64,000 nucleotides of DNA from Vannielia litorea (GCF_019801175.1 NZ_JAHVJR010000001.1:2170001-2234000); one strand, 5' to 3'. Counted from the stretch's first letter, positions 7,790 through 16,547 are shown. Translations and numbers: made by a program. The notes: generated by a model not told the origin, from the sequence alone.

Positions 7790-7826
7790 TTTGCAAACAC
7801 TGGCGCGGGCGATGCGAATCTGCAAA
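7790..7826. promoter_or_regulatory. Putative PccR operator upstream of pccR (autoregulation)
   Basis: A perfect TTTGCAAA (7790-7797) begins at the base after the transporter stop codon, and TCTGCAAA (7819-7826, 7 of 8) ends 11 bases before the regulator ATG. The same octamer lies upstream of pccB. Its location over the regulator's leader suggests autoregulation, probably negative. Confidence 0.55.
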
Positions 7827-7837
7827 ATGCAGCCACC

Positions 7838-9226
7838 ATGCCCACGCAAAAGCTCTACGCCGGCGCCAAGCTGCGGGAAATCCGCACGCGGCTGAACCTC
7901 ACCCAGAAGGCCTTCGCCGGCAAGCTGGGGGTCTCGCTGCCCTATCTCAACCAGATGGAAAACAACAACCGCCCGGTCTCGGCCCGGGTGGTGCTGGCAC
8001 TGGCACAGGAGTTCGGGCAGGACGTGACCGAACTTTCATCAGGCGACACCGAGCGGCTGGTGACAGACATGCGCGAAGCCTTCGCCGACCCGGTCTTCAC
8101 CGACACGCCCCCGCTCGCCGACCTCCGCCTCACCGCCTCCAATGCCCCCGCCCTCGCCCGCGCCTTCCTCGAGTTGCACCGCGCCCACCGGCAGGGGCAG
8201 GAGCGGCTGGCGCTGCTCGATGAGGCCATGGGCACAGGCGGCCCCGCGCCGATTTCGCCCTGGGAAGAGGTCCGCGACTTCTTTCACTATTGCGACAACT
8301 ACCTCGACGCCATCGACCGCGCCGCCGAACGCTTCGCGGGCGACGCAAGCGACCCCGACACTGCTCTGCGGCAACTTGAAAAGGCGGGCGTAACGCTCTC
8401 GCTCACCGATGAAACCGCCCTGCGCCGGTTCGATCCGGAGGCCCGCAGGCTCACCCTGCCCGCCCGCGCCTCAGCGGCGACCCGGCGTTTCCAGATCTTC
8501 CACCAGCTTGCACTTATCACGCAGAACGACCTGCTGGAGGCCACGCTGGACCTTGCCCGGTTCCAAACCGAGGAGGCCCGCGCCATCGCCAAGATCGGGC
8601 TGGCCAATTACTTCGCCGGGGCCGCCCTTTTGCCCTACCGCGCCTTCCTCGAGGCCGCCCGCGACACCCGGCATGACCTCGAGCGCTTGGCCGACCGCTT
8701 CGGCGCCTCCATCGAGCAGGTGGCGCACCGGCTCTCCACCCTCCAGCGGCCCGGCGCCAAGGGGATTCCGTTCTTCTTCGTGCGGGTCGATCAGGCAGGC
8801 ACCATCACCAAGCGGCACTCCGCCACCCGGCTGCAATTTGCCCGTTTCGGCGGCGCATGCCCGCTCTGGAACGTCCATCGCGCCTTCGAAACGCCCGGCC
8901 GCTTCCTGCGCCAGCTGGCCGAAACCCCCGATGGCATCCGCTACATCAGCCTCGCCTGCGATGTGTCAAAGCCCGGCGGCAGCTTCACCGCGCCGATCCG
9001 GCGCTACGCCATCGCCCTTGGCTGCGAAGTCGCCCATGCGCCAGACCTCGTCTATGCCGACGGGCTGGATACCACCCAACCCGCCGCCTTCGAGCCCATC
9101 GGCATCTCCTGCCGTATCTGCGAACGGCAGGGCTGCCACCAGCGCTCGGTCCCGCCGCTGGAGCGCCGCCTGAACGTCAATCACAACGCCCGCGGCCTCC
9201 TGCCCTACGAGATCGACACCGGCTGA
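7838..9226 (+). CDS. pccR: ScfR-family short-chain fatty acyl-CoA regulator (PccR-like)
   Basis: 462 residues. An XRE-type helix-turn-helix covers about residues 9-65 (LREIRTRLNLTQKAFAGKLG ... LPYLNQMENNNRPVSARVV). The middle region is IrrE-like (RFQIFHQLALITQNDLLEATLD). The C-terminal DUF2083 part carries several cysteines (ISCRICERQGCHQRSVPP) and ends RRLNVNHNARGLLPYEID. This architecture is that of the short-chain acyl-CoA-sensing ScfR group (PccR, RamB and MccR types). Proximity to pccB and the TTTGCAAA sites argues for PccR, which would activate pccB when propionyl-CoA accumulates. It converges on the DUF465 gene with only 7 bases between stops. Confidence 0.88.
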   Translation: MPTQKLYAGAKLREIRTRLNLTQKAFAGKLGVSLPYLNQMENNNRPVSARVVLALAQEFGQDVTELSSGDTERLVTDMREAFADPVFTDTPPLADLRLTASNAPALARAFLELHRAHRQGQERLALLDEAMGTGGPAPISPWEEVRDFFHYCDNYLDAIDRAAERFAGDASDPDTALRQLEKAGVTLSLTDETALRRFDPEARRLTLPARASAATRRFQIFHQLALITQNDLLEATLDLARFQTEEARAIAKIGLANYFAGAALLPYRAFLEAARDTRHDLERLADRFGASIEQVAHRLSTLQRPGAKGIPFFFVRVDQAGTITKRHSATRLQFARFGGACPLWNVHRAFETPGRFLRQLAETPDGIRYISLACDVSKPGGSFTAPIRRYAIALGCEVAHAPDLVYADGLDTTQPAAFEPIGISCRICERQGCHQRSVPPLERRLNVNHNARGLLPYEIDTG

Positions 9227-9233
9227 GCCGCGC

Positions 9234-9479
9234 TCAGGCCGGGGCGTTCAGCGCCGCGGCCACCTGATCCTTCAGATGCATCCGCTCCTTGCGCATCTCC
9301 AGCATGTGAAAGTCATCTGTCGGCTCCACGTTGGTCTCCGCCCGGTGGATCGCGCGGTTCAGCTCGTGGTAGCGGTCCACCATCCGGGCAAAATGCGCAT
9401 CCGTCTGTTTCAACGCCGAAAGTTCGGCCTCCTTGCCCGGAAACTCCTCAGCCAGTTCATGCGGGGTGTTCTGCGACAT
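9234..9479 (-). CDS. YdcH/DUF465-family small protein
   Basis: 81 residues, start MSQNTPHELAEEFPGKEAEL. It is highly charged and helical, with the DUF465 pattern HFARMVDRYHELNRAIHRAE followed by EMRKERMHLKDQVAAAL. Such proteins are short coiled-coil helices of unknown role. A strong ribosome binding site (AGGAGAG, 4 bases before the ATG) fixes the start, although the frame stays open 31 codons further. The gene is divergent from lysC. Confidence 0.9.
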   Translation of the reverse strand: MSQNTPHELAEEFPGKEAELSALKQTDAHFARMVDRYHELNRAIHRAETNVEPTDDFHMLEMRKERMHLKDQVAAALNAPA

Positions 9480-9634
9480 CACTCTCTCCTGTTTTTTCCG
9501 CCCCCAACCTGCCCGCTCCCTGCCCGCACCGCCTTGATGTGGATCATGCGGCGCAGGGGCCGCATCCCCCACAGCGCTCTTGCGCTTTTCCCCTCCGTCA
9601 CCTATCCCGCGCCGGAACTGAAAGAGACTGCACC

Positions 9635-10870
9635 ATGCCCCTTCTGGTGATGAAATTCGGCGGCACCTCCGTCGCCACCCTCGACCGCATCCGCCGCGCC
9701 GCCAAACGCGTGGGCCGCGAAGTTGCCGCAGGCTACGACGTGATCGTCATCGTCTCCGCCATGTCCGGCGAGACCAACAAGCTCGTCGGCTTCGTCGAGG
9801 AAACCTCGCAGCTCTACGATGCCCGCGAGTATGACGCCGTGGTCAGCTCCGGCGAGCAGGTGACGGCGGGCCTGATGGCGCTCACCTTGCAGGAAATGGA
9901 TGTGCCCGCACGCAGCTGGCAGGGCTGGCAAGTGCCGCTCAAAACCACCAACGCCCATGCCGCCGCCCGGATCGAAGAGATCCCGACCGATAACATCATG
10001 GCCAAGTTCGGCGAAGGCATGAAGGTCGCCGTGGTCGCGGGCTTTCAGGGCATTGGCCCCGATGGCCGCATCACCACGCTGGGCCGGGGTGGCTCCGATA
10101 CCACCGCCGTCGCCTTCGCCGCCGCCTTCGAGGCCGAGCGCTGCGATATCTACACCGATGTCGACGGCGTCTACACCACCGACCCGCGCATCACCGGCAA
10201 GGCCCGCAAGCTCGAAAAGATCGCCTTCGAGGAGATGCTCGAACTGGCCTCGCTCGGGGCAAAGGTGCTGCAAACCCGCTCTGTCGAGCTGGCCATGCGC
10301 TACAACGTGCGCCTGCGGGTGCTGTCGAGTTTTGAAGAACAATCGGATGAAGCGGGCACACTGATCTGTGCCGAGGAGGATATCGTGGAAAGCAAAGCCG
10401 TGAACGGCGTGGCCGCAAGCCGCGAAGAAGCCAAGATGACCCTGATTTCCGTGGCCGACCGCCCCGGCATCGCCGCCGCCATCTTCGGCCCGCTCTCCGA
10501 GGCGGGCGTGAACGTCGACATGATCGTTCAGAACATCTCCGAAGAGGGTCGCACCGACATGACCTTCTCCTGCCCGATCAACCAGGTCGCCCGCGCCGAA
10601 AAGGCGCTGAACGACATCAAGGAAAAGGGCGGGCTGAACTTCCGCGAGATCGTGGCCGATACCGATGTCGCAAAGATCTCCGTGGTCGGCATCGGCATGC
10701 GCTCGCAGTCCGGCGTGGCCGCCAAGATGTTCAAGACGCTCTCCGACGAGGGCATCAACATCAAGGTCATCGCCACCTCCGAGATCAAGATCTCCGTACT
10801 GGTCGACCGCAAGTACACCGAGCTCGCCGTGCAGGCCTTGCACGATGCGTTCGAGCTGGAAAAGGCCTGA
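9635..10870 (+). CDS. lysC: Aspartate kinase
   Basis: 411 residues, beginning MPLLVMKFGGTSVATLDR; KFGGTS is the nucleotide-binding signature of aspartokinases. GRGGSDTTAVAFAAAF near residue 150 is the kinase core, and two ACT domains follow from about residue 260 (TLISVADRPGIAAAIFGPLSEAGVNVDMI, in which regulators bind, and ISVVGIGMRSQSGVAAKMF). It phosphorylates aspartate in the first step to lysine, threonine and methionine, and would be feedback-inhibited through the ACT domains. A hypothetical gene starts 5 bases after the stop, then ptsP. Threonine synthase lies elsewhere in the window. Confidence 0.96.
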   Translation: MPLLVMKFGGTSVATLDRIRRAAKRVGREVAAGYDVIVIVSAMSGETNKLVGFVEETSQLYDAREYDAVVSSGEQVTAGLMALTLQEMDVPARSWQGWQVPLKTTNAHAAARIEEIPTDNIMAKFGEGMKVAVVAGFQGIGPDGRITTLGRGGSDTTAVAFAAAFEAERCDIYTDVDGVYTTDPRITGKARKLEKIAFEEMLELASLGAKVLQTRSVELAMRYNVRLRVLSSFEEQSDEAGTLICAEEDIVESKAVNGVAASREEAKMTLISVADRPGIAAAIFGPLSEAGVNVDMIVQNISEEGRTDMTFSCPINQVARAEKALNDIKEKGGLNFREIVADTDVAKISVVGIGMRSQSGVAAKMFKTLSDEGINIKVIATSEIKISVLVDRKYTELAVQALHDAFELEKA

Positions 10871-10874
10871 GCCG

Positions 10875-11693
10875 ATGTGGCGTCGGCTCGCCTCCGCCGT
10901 AGGTCGCCGGCTCGGCGCCGCCGATCAGGCCGCGCCCGAGGCAGAGGTTGCTGAGGCCGCCACGCCTGAGGCGGCGGCACCCGAAGCCCCCGCGCCCGCG
11001 CCGGAAGCGGCCAACGGCGAGGCCGCCTTCGCCCCGCTTCTCACCCTCATGGCCGAGGCCTGTGCCGCCTACCCCGCCGATCTCCGCAAGGAAGGCTTCG
11101 GCGATCTGGCGACCCGCTTTGCCGCCTGTTTCGAAGAGGCCGGCTGGGTGTCCGCCGAGCCGCAGCCGCTGGATGACCGCGCCGCCGCCCGCGCACTCCT
11201 CGGCCCCGATGGCCTCGCGCTGCACAGCGATGATCTGCCCGCTGGCGCCACATGGGCCAGCCTTGCCGAAAGCCGCAGCCAGTCCGAGGCCCGCGTGCTG
11301 AACGGCGCCAAGGATCAAACCCGCCTGACCGGCTTCGAGCTGCCCGGCGCGGCCCGCGCCACCCTGATGCACCGCGACACCGACAGCTGGAACGCGCTCA
11401 TCGCCGTCGAGATCGTGCTGCAAGACGGCCCGGTGCCCGATGTCGCCGCCTTGGCCCGCGACCCGCAGCTTGCCGGTTTTTCGCACCTCACCTGCACCAG
11501 CGGTGAAGACCTCACGCCCATGGGCCTCTACGTCCATGCCCTCGCGCCCCGGCCCACCGCCAACTGGCCGCACACCGGGCTGGCCATCGGCCTGCGCCAC
11601 CCCGAGGTGCCCGAGCACCAGCAGGAGGCCTTTGCCGCCTGCCCTGCAGGCCTCATCCTGTTCCAGCTCACCGAGCCGCGCGACGACGCCTGA
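10875..11693 (+). CDS. Conserved hypothetical protein between lysC and ptsP
   Basis: 272 residues. After MWRRLASAVGRRLGAAD comes an Ala/Pro/Glu-rich linker (about residues 18-50). A globular region without signal peptide or membrane segments follows (LLTLMAEACAAYPADLRKEGF, WNALIAVEIVLQDGPVPDVAAL, GLAIGLRHPEVPEHQQEAF). No catalytic motif is apparent. The start codon lies 5 bases after the lysC stop, so expression is probably coupled to aspartate kinase. The function is unknown to me. Confidence 0.75.
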   Translation: MWRRLASAVGRRLGAADQAAPEAEVAEAATPEAAAPEAPAPAPEAANGEAAFAPLLTLMAEACAAYPADLRKEGFGDLATRFAACFEEAGWVSAEPQPLDDRAAARALLGPDGLALHSDDLPAGATWASLAESRSQSEARVLNGAKDQTRLTGFELPGAARATLMHRDTDSWNALIAVEIVLQDGPVPDVAALARDPQLAGFSHLTCTSGEDLTPMGLYVHALAPRPTANWPHTGLAIGLRHPEVPEHQQEAFAACPAGLILFQLTEPRDDA

Positions 11694-11703
11694 TCGGCGC
11701 CCC

Positions 11704-11740
11704 GCGCGGCCTCCGCGCAAAGCCTGCCTCTTCCGCAGGC
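11704..11740 (+). terminator. Two tandem hairpins after the lysC-hypothetical pair
   Basis: GCGCGG/CCGCGC (11704-11709, 11713-11718) and GCCTGC/GCAGGC (11722-11727, 11735-11740) form two short perfect stems just after the stop of the 272-residue gene. Neither has a T-run, so this may be partial termination or RNA protection before ptsP. Confidence 0.35.
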
Positions 11741-11895
11741 GCGCGCCGTGAGCCAAGGCACAACTTCGCCGCCATTCGCGCCCGCCGGTGTTTCGCCGCA
11801 CCGCCGCGTCAAAAGCCGTTTCGCAACCCCCGCGCGATGGTCTATACCCTCTCTTCGGAACGGCCCGCGCACGGGGCCGCGATGAATGGGGCAGA

Positions 11896-14148
11896 ATGCC
11901 AGAACCGCATCAACCCGGCAGCCGCAAGCTGCTCAAGCGCCTACGCGAAACTCTCTCCGAGGCCGGAGAGGGGCAGGAACGGCTCGACGCGATCACCTCG
12001 CTGATCGCCTGCGAAATGGCCACCGATGTGTGCTCCATCTACCTGTTCCGCGATGCCGACACGCTGGAACTCTGCGCCACCGAGGGCCTAAAGCCCGAGG
12101 CCGTGCACCAGACCCGGATGCGCCTTGGCGAGGGCCTCGTGGGCCGCGTCGCCCTGCGCACCACGCCGATCAACACCGCCGACGCGCCTGCCGAGCGTGG
12201 CTTCCGCTACATGCCGGAAACCGGCGAAGAGCGATATTCCGCCTTTCTCGGCGTGCCGATCCAGCGGCTCGGCGAGCGCCTCGGCGTGCTGGTCGTGCAA
12301 AGCCGAGAGGCCCGCGCCTATTCCGATGATGATGTCTATGGCCTCGAAGTGGTGGCCATGGTGCTGGCCGAGATGGCCGAGCTGGGCATGTTCCAAAGCT
12401 CGGCGGATGGCATGTCGGCCCGCCACACCCACCCGGTCCTGTTCCGCGGCGGCACCGGGCAGGAGGGGGCCGCCGAGGGCCGCGTCTATCTTCACGAGCC
12501 GCGCGTGGTGGTCACCAACCCCATCGCCGACGATGCCGAGGCCGAGGTCGAGCGCCTGCGCGAGGCGGTCGACAAGCTGCGCTACTCGGTCGACGAGATG
12601 CTCTCCGCCGCGCCACTTGGCGAGGGCGACCAGCGTCAGGTGCTCGAGGCCTACCGCATGTTCGCCAACTCCAAGGGCTGGTTGAAGCGGATGGAAGAAG
12701 ACATCGGCCGCGGCCTCTCCGCCGAGGCAGCGGTGGAAAAGGAGCAATCGGCAGCCCGTGCCCGGATGGAGCAGGTGCCCGACGCCTACCTCCGCGAGCG
12801 CCTGCACGATCTCGACGATCTCTCAAACCGCCTCCTGCGCCTGCTCACCGGGCAGGGGCAGGATGACGGCTCCGAAATGCCCGGCAACCCGGTGCTGGTG
12901 GCCCGCAACATCGGGCCGGGCGAGCTGCTGGCCTATGGCCGCAAGCTGCGCGGCATCGTGCTCGAGGAGGGCTCGGTCGGCTCCCACGCTGCCATCGTGG
13001 CCCGCGCGCTGGCCATTCCCTTGGTGATTCACGCCAGCCGCATCACCACCGAGGCGCTCAACGGCGACCCGATCCTCGTCGATGGCGATCAGGGCATCGT
13101 CCACCTGCGCCCCGAGGAAACCGTGCAAAACGCCTTCCGCGACAAGATCGCGATGCGCGCCAAGGCGGTCGAGCGCTATGCCTCCATCCGCGACCTGCCC
13201 GCGACCGACAAGTCGGGCGCCACGGTCGCGCTCCACATGAACGCCGGGCTTATGGCCGATCTGCCCTCCCTGCCCTCCTCCGGCGCCGAGGGCGTGGGCC
13301 TCTTCCGCACCGAGCTGCAATTCCTGATCCGCAATCAGGTGCCCCGCCGCGGCGAGCTGGCCGCGCTCTATTCCCGCGTGCTCGACGCCGCGCAGGGCAA
13401 ACGCGTGGCCTTCCGCACCCTCGATATAGGCTCCGACAAGGTGCTGCCCTACATGAAGCCGCAGGACGAGCCCAACCCGGCCATGGGCTGGCGCGCCATC
13501 CGCGTGGGTCTCGACAAGGCCGGCGTCATGCGCATGCAGCTTCAGGCCCTGATCCGCGCCTCTTGCGGGCGGCCTATGTCGGTGATGTTTCCCTTCGTGG
13601 CGCAGCTGTCGGAGTTCACCGAAGCGCGCGACCACCTGATGCGCGAGCTCGAGCGCGAGGACCGGCTGGGCCACACCCTGCCCGAGAGCGTCGAGGTCGG
13701 CGCGATGCTGGAAACCCCCTCGCTCGCCTACGCGCCGCAAAAGTTCTTCGAGCTGGCCGATTTCATCTCCATCGGCGGCAACGACCTCAAGCAGTTCTTC
13801 TTCGCCGCCGACCGCGAGAACGAGCGCGTGCGGCACCGGTACGATTGCCTGAACGTGTCGTTCCTCAGCTTCCTCGAATGGATCGTGATGCGCTGCGATG
13901 CCACCGGCACCCCGGTCAGCTTCTGCGGCGAGGATGCCGGCCGCCCGCTGGAGGCCGCCTGCTTCTCCGCCATCGGGCTGCGCTCGCTCTCCATGCGTCC
14001 CGCCTCCATCGGCGCGGTCAAATCGCTCCTGCGCCGGATCGACCTGAGCGAGCTGCGCAAGGTGATCGAAACCGCCCGCACCGAGGGCGAGCAATCGGTC
14101 CGCGCCCGCGTCGAAGCCTGGCTGATCGACAACACCGATCCGGAATAG
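11896..14148 (+). CDS. ptsP: Phosphoenolpyruvate-protein phosphotransferase PtsP (EI-Ntr)
   Basis: 750 residues. An N-terminal GAF domain (about residues 20-165; CSIYLFRDADTLELCATEG) separates it from ordinary sugar EI. Next are the HPr-binding helical domain, the swivelling phosphohistidine domain with GSHAAIVARALAIPLV (active-site H364), and a PEP-binding TIM barrel with GVGLFRTELQFL and SFCGEDAGRP (C677). It takes phosphate from PEP and passes it to NPr (PtsO) and EIIA-Ntr, a pathway linking nitrogen and carbon status to regulation. The GAF domain probably senses glutamine. The ATG at 11896 matches the expected N-terminus, although the frame is open 36 codons upstream. Confidence 0.96.
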   Translation: MPEPHQPGSRKLLKRLRETLSEAGEGQERLDAITSLIACEMATDVCSIYLFRDADTLELCATEGLKPEAVHQTRMRLGEGLVGRVALRTTPINTADAPAERGFRYMPETGEERYSAFLGVPIQRLGERLGVLVVQSREARAYSDDDVYGLEVVAMVLAEMAELGMFQSSADGMSARHTHPVLFRGGTGQEGAAEGRVYLHEPRVVVTNPIADDAEAEVERLREAVDKLRYSVDEMLSAAPLGEGDQRQVLEAYRMFANSKGWLKRMEEDIGRGLSAEAAVEKEQSAARARMEQVPDAYLRERLHDLDDLSNRLLRLLTGQGQDDGSEMPGNPVLVARNIGPGELLAYGRKLRGIVLEEGSVGSHAAIVARALAIPLVIHASRITTEALNGDPILVDGDQGIVHLRPEETVQNAFRDKIAMRAKAVERYASIRDLPATDKSGATVALHMNAGLMADLPSLPSSGAEGVGLFRTELQFLIRNQVPRRGELAALYSRVLDAAQGKRVAFRTLDIGSDKVLPYMKPQDEPNPAMGWRAIRVGLDKAGVMRMQLQALIRASCGRPMSVMFPFVAQLSEFTEARDHLMRELEREDRLGHTLPESVEVGAMLETPSLAYAPQKFFELADFISIGGNDLKQFFFAADRENERVRHRYDCLNVSFLSFLEWIVMRCDATGTPVSFCGEDAGRPLEAACFSAIGLRSLSMRPASIGAVKSLLRRIDLSELRKVIETARTEGEQSVRARVEAWLIDNTDPE

Positions 14149-14181
14149 CCCCGCACTCGGGCGCTTCAGCCCGCCCCCGTC

Positions 14182-14772
14182 TCAGCGATACCGGCTCACC
14201 TCCAGCCCGCTGCCCACCGGCAGGGTCACGCTGGCCATGCCCAGCACCGCGCGGACAGCGTCGATGTACTGCGCCATCAACTCCCGCTCGGGCCGCACAT
14301 TGTCGGCCACCACGATGGCGCCGGGGTTCAGCTTGGGCACGAAAGCCTCAAGGCACGGGATGTAGAGATCCTTCCACAGATCCAGCAGCACGAAATCGAT
14401 GCGCTCCGCCATCTCCCCGATCATTTCCACCGCATCGCCGACACGAAAATCCACATATTCCGCCAGCCCCGCCTTGGCCGACATCTCCGTTGCATAGGCC
14501 GATTTTTCGGCGCTGATCTCCATGGTAATCAGCCGTCCGCCCGCCGCCCGCGCGGCCTCGGCCAACCAGATGCCGGAGTAGCCATAGGAGGTGCCGATCT
14601 CCAGAATCACCGGCGCCTCGATGCTCTTGGCCAGAATGTTGATCAGCCGCCCGGTCTCGGGGCCAACGGCCAGCAGCCGGTCGTCCAGTGCCAGTTGCCC
14701 GGCCGGGGCCGCCCGCTCCTCTTCGCGGCGGGCATGGTAGCGGTCGAGAACTTCGGTGATGTCGGGGGTCAT
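14182..14772 (-). CDS. Class I SAM-dependent O-methyltransferase (COMT-like)
   Basis: 196 residues from MTPDITEVLDRYHARREEE. The SAM-binding motif VILEIGTSYGYSGIWLAEA, then GGRLITMEISAEKSAYA (acidic residue for the ribose) and IDFVLLDLWKDLYIPCLEAF (metal-region aspartates) are typical of Mg-dependent catechol-type methyltransferases (methyltransferase_3 family). AAGGAG seven bases before the ATG fixes the start. The substrate is unknown. It converges on ptsP and is followed upstream by an acetyltransferase gene on the same strand. Confidence 0.85.
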   Translation of the reverse strand: MTPDITEVLDRYHARREEERAAPAGQLALDDRLLAVGPETGRLINILAKSIEAPVILEIGTSYGYSGIWLAEAARAAGGRLITMEISAEKSAYATEMSAKAGLAEYVDFRVGDAVEMIGEMAERIDFVLLDLWKDLYIPCLEAFVPKLNPGAIVVADNVRPERELMAQYIDAVRAVLGMASVTLPVGSGLEVSRYR

Positions 14773-14833
14773 GCGCGCTCCTTCAGGCTGCCTGTGCCGG
14801 TTCAACGCGCCGCGCCGAGGTTTCCGCCGTCGC

Positions 14834-15313
14834 TCAGGCCCACTTTTCCACGTCGCCCGCAACGCCGCCCCAGTCGCCCACGCCCAGCACCCGCTCGGGG
14901 TTGGTCGGCGGCGGCATCACCACGGCGCCCAGCTTTTCGAAGCCGAAACGCGCGTAATAGGGCGCATCGCCCACCAGCATGACCCGCGTCCAGCCCAGCG
15001 CCCACGAACGCTCAAGGCTCTCGGTGATGAGCCAGGCCCCCAGCCCCTCGCCCTGCCGGGTGGCATGCACGGCGACCGGCCCGAGCAGCAGCGCCTCGGC
15101 GCCGCCCACGCGCACGGGCCAGTAGCGGATCGCCCCGGCCACGATGCCCAGACTGTCGCGCGCCACAAGGCAAAGCCCAGCCACGGGGGCCACATCGTCG
15201 CGCAGCCGGTAAGAGGAGAGCGCCTCGCGCCCGGGCGCGAAACAGCTGTCATAGAGGGCTTCCACCTCCCAACGGTCCTCCGCCCGCTCCTCGCTCAGCC
15301 CGTATCCGATCAC
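14834..15313 (-). CDS. GNAT N-acetyltransferase (YhbS-like)
   Basis: 159 residues. The GNAT core is recognisable: GAIRYWPVRVGGAEALLLGP (beta 4), VHATRQGEGLGAWLITESLE (acetyl-CoA pyrophosphate loop, here RQGEGLG), and GWTRVMLVGDAPYYARFGFE with the YYxRFGF motif common in the YhbS subfamily. It should transfer acetyl from acetyl-CoA to an amine; the substrate is unknown. It lies 61 bases upstream of the methyltransferase gene on the same strand and may share its transcript. Confidence 0.88.
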   Translation of the reverse strand: MIGYGLSEERAEDRWEVEALYDSCFAPGREALSSYRLRDDVAPVAGLCLVARDSLGIVAGAIRYWPVRVGGAEALLLGPVAVHATRQGEGLGAWLITESLERSWALGWTRVMLVGDAPYYARFGFEKLGAVVMPPPTNPERVLGVGDWGGVAGDVEKWA

Positions 15314-15411
15314 CCCTGCCGCCTCTTCCGCACGCCGTTCCGCCCGCCTTTCCGCACTGGCAGCCCCCTAGCATGCGGGCTACCTTCCCGCAAACGCCCC
15401 AAGGAGAGCGC

Positions 15412-15996
15412 ATGTTCTACACCCCCGAAGATGGCCACGGCCTGCCGCACAACCCCTTCAACGCCATTGTCTCACCCCGCCCCATCGGCTGGATCAGCTC
15501 GCGCGGGGCGGAGGGCCACGACAATCTCGCCCCCTACTCCTTCTTCAACGCCGTGGCCTACGTGCCGCCGCAGGTCATGTTCTGCTCCACCGGCACCAAG
15601 GATTCACTGATGAACATCCGTGAGACGGGCGTGTTCTGCGTGAACATCGTCGAGGCGGCGGCCCGCGACGTGATGAACGCCACCTCCGCCGCCCACCTGC
15701 CGCAGGTCGACGAATTCGAGAAAGCCGGGATCGAGAAGGCCGAATGCGACACCATCGTCTGCCCCCGCGTGGCCTCCGCGCCCGCCAACCTCGAATGCCG
15801 CGCGATCAAGTTCATCCAGTTGGAGGGGAAGGACAACCACATGGTCATCGGCGAGGTGACAGGCGTGCACATCCGCGAGGACTGCCTCGTGAACGGCCGG
15901 TTCGACGTGACCACCTTCCAGCCCCTCTCCCGGCTCGGGTATCGCGACTACGCTGTGGTGGAGAACGTCTTCGAGCTCACCCGCCCTGACGACTGA
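15412..15996 (+). CDS. Flavin reductase-like FMN-binding protein
   Basis: 194 residues, MFYTPEDGHGLPHNPFNAIV. The flavin-reductase-like split-barrel is indicated by SPRPIGWISSRGAEGHDNLAPYSFFNAVAY, which binds FMN, and by VMFCSTGTKDSLMNIRETGVFCVNIV. Proteins of this group reduce flavins or act as accessory FMN proteins of unknown substrate. AAGGAG six bases upstream fixes the start. It is divergent from the acetyltransferase gene and stands alone, followed by a 550-base gene-free region. Confidence 0.88.
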   Translation: MFYTPEDGHGLPHNPFNAIVSPRPIGWISSRGAEGHDNLAPYSFFNAVAYVPPQVMFCSTGTKDSLMNIRETGVFCVNIVEAAARDVMNATSAAHLPQVDEFEKAGIEKAECDTIVCPRVASAPANLECRAIKFIQLEGKDNHMVIGEVTGVHIREDCLVNGRFDVTTFQPLSRLGYRDYAVVENVFELTRPDD

Positions 15997-16031
15997 CCGC
16001 TCGATGGGTTTCCCGGAGCGCCAAATAAGAT

Positions 16032-16072
16032 TTGAGGCCTCCGGCGGGAGATATTTGGAGCAAGAAAATTAT
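16032..16072 (-). repeat. Intergenic repeat, copy 1 (inverted)
   Basis: The minus strand reads TTCTTGCTCCAAATATCTCC followed by a C/G-rich run. Related copies lie at 16409-16435 and 23692-23735. The shared core is CTTG(G)CT-N-AAATATCTCC followed by G-rich sequence. All copies are between genes. Confidence 0.5.
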
Positions 16073-16408
16073 CAGGGTGGTGGCACACTAGATGCGCCTT
16101 GCGCCATTCCCTGACTAGGTTAGGCCAACGCGACCAAAGGGACATCAGCGCGGCCCAAAGGCAGCAAGCTACATCGCAGCGCACAACCCTGACCTACCCG
16201 GCTGGCCGGTGCCGCGCGACCAACGCGAACCGCTAAAATCTAAATCAAATGCCCGCTTCTGTGCCCGGCCAGTGGCGAACCCCGCCGCCGGGACGGTTCA
16301 GAACCAGCGACGGCGGGGCATTTCCTTGCACGGCCATCGGCTTCCCAGCCTGTACCGTGGCCCCAGCATGGCGCTTTAAGGTTAACGGCGCGTTACTATC
16401 AGCCCATT

Positions 16409-16435
16409 TTCTTGCTGAAAATATCTCCGGGGGTC
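16409..16435 (+). repeat. Intergenic repeat, copy 2
   Basis: Reads TTTTCTTGCTGAAAATATCT followed by CCGGGGG, matching the core of the copies at 16032-16072 (opposite strand) and 23692-23735. It is directly followed by the T-loop-like hairpin and then a G6/C6 hairpin. Confidence 0.5.
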
Positions 16436-16445
16436 GCCGTTGTGG

Positions 16446-16470
16446 CGCCATTGGTTCGAGCCCAATGGCG
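16446..16470 (+). repeat. Hairpin with a tRNA T-loop-like sequence
   Basis: CGCCATTGG and CCAATGGCG form a perfect 9-bp stem around the 7-base loop TTCGAGC, which fits the T-loop consensus TTCRANY. There is no D-arm, anticodon arm or CCA end at the right distance, so this is not a complete tRNA. It could be a tRNA 3'-end remnant or a coincidence. Confidence 0.3.
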
Positions 16471-16472
16471 AC

Positions 16473-16488
16473 GGGGGGCTGGCCCCCC
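16473..16488. repeat. G6/C6 hairpin
   Basis: GGGGGG-CTGG-CCCCCC forms a perfect 6-bp stem with a 4-base loop. A comparable G-run/C-run hairpin accompanies the repeat copy at 23692-23735, so it seems to be part of the repeat unit. It could also help end transcription arriving from either side. Confidence 0.45.
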
Positions 16489-16547
16489 ACTGGAAGGCGC
16501 TGTGTAGGTTGGCGCCCAAGAAGGCACGGCAAGTCCCGCCCCAATCC

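Larger units (their letters stand above)
15997..16547. other. Gene-free region with repeats and hairpins
   Basis: 551 bases between two unrelated genes. No reading frame here looks real. The region holds an intergenic repeat in both orientations (near 16032-16072 and 16409-16435), a 9-bp hairpin whose loop looks like a tRNA T-loop (16446-16470) and a G6/C6 hairpin (16473-16488). It could be a scar of past insertions or deletions. Confidence 0.5.

Noticed and set aside
16441..16480. Possible complete tRNA gene
   Set aside because: Only a T-arm-like hairpin exists. There is no matching acceptor strand, D-arm or anticodon arm at the required distance and no CCA.
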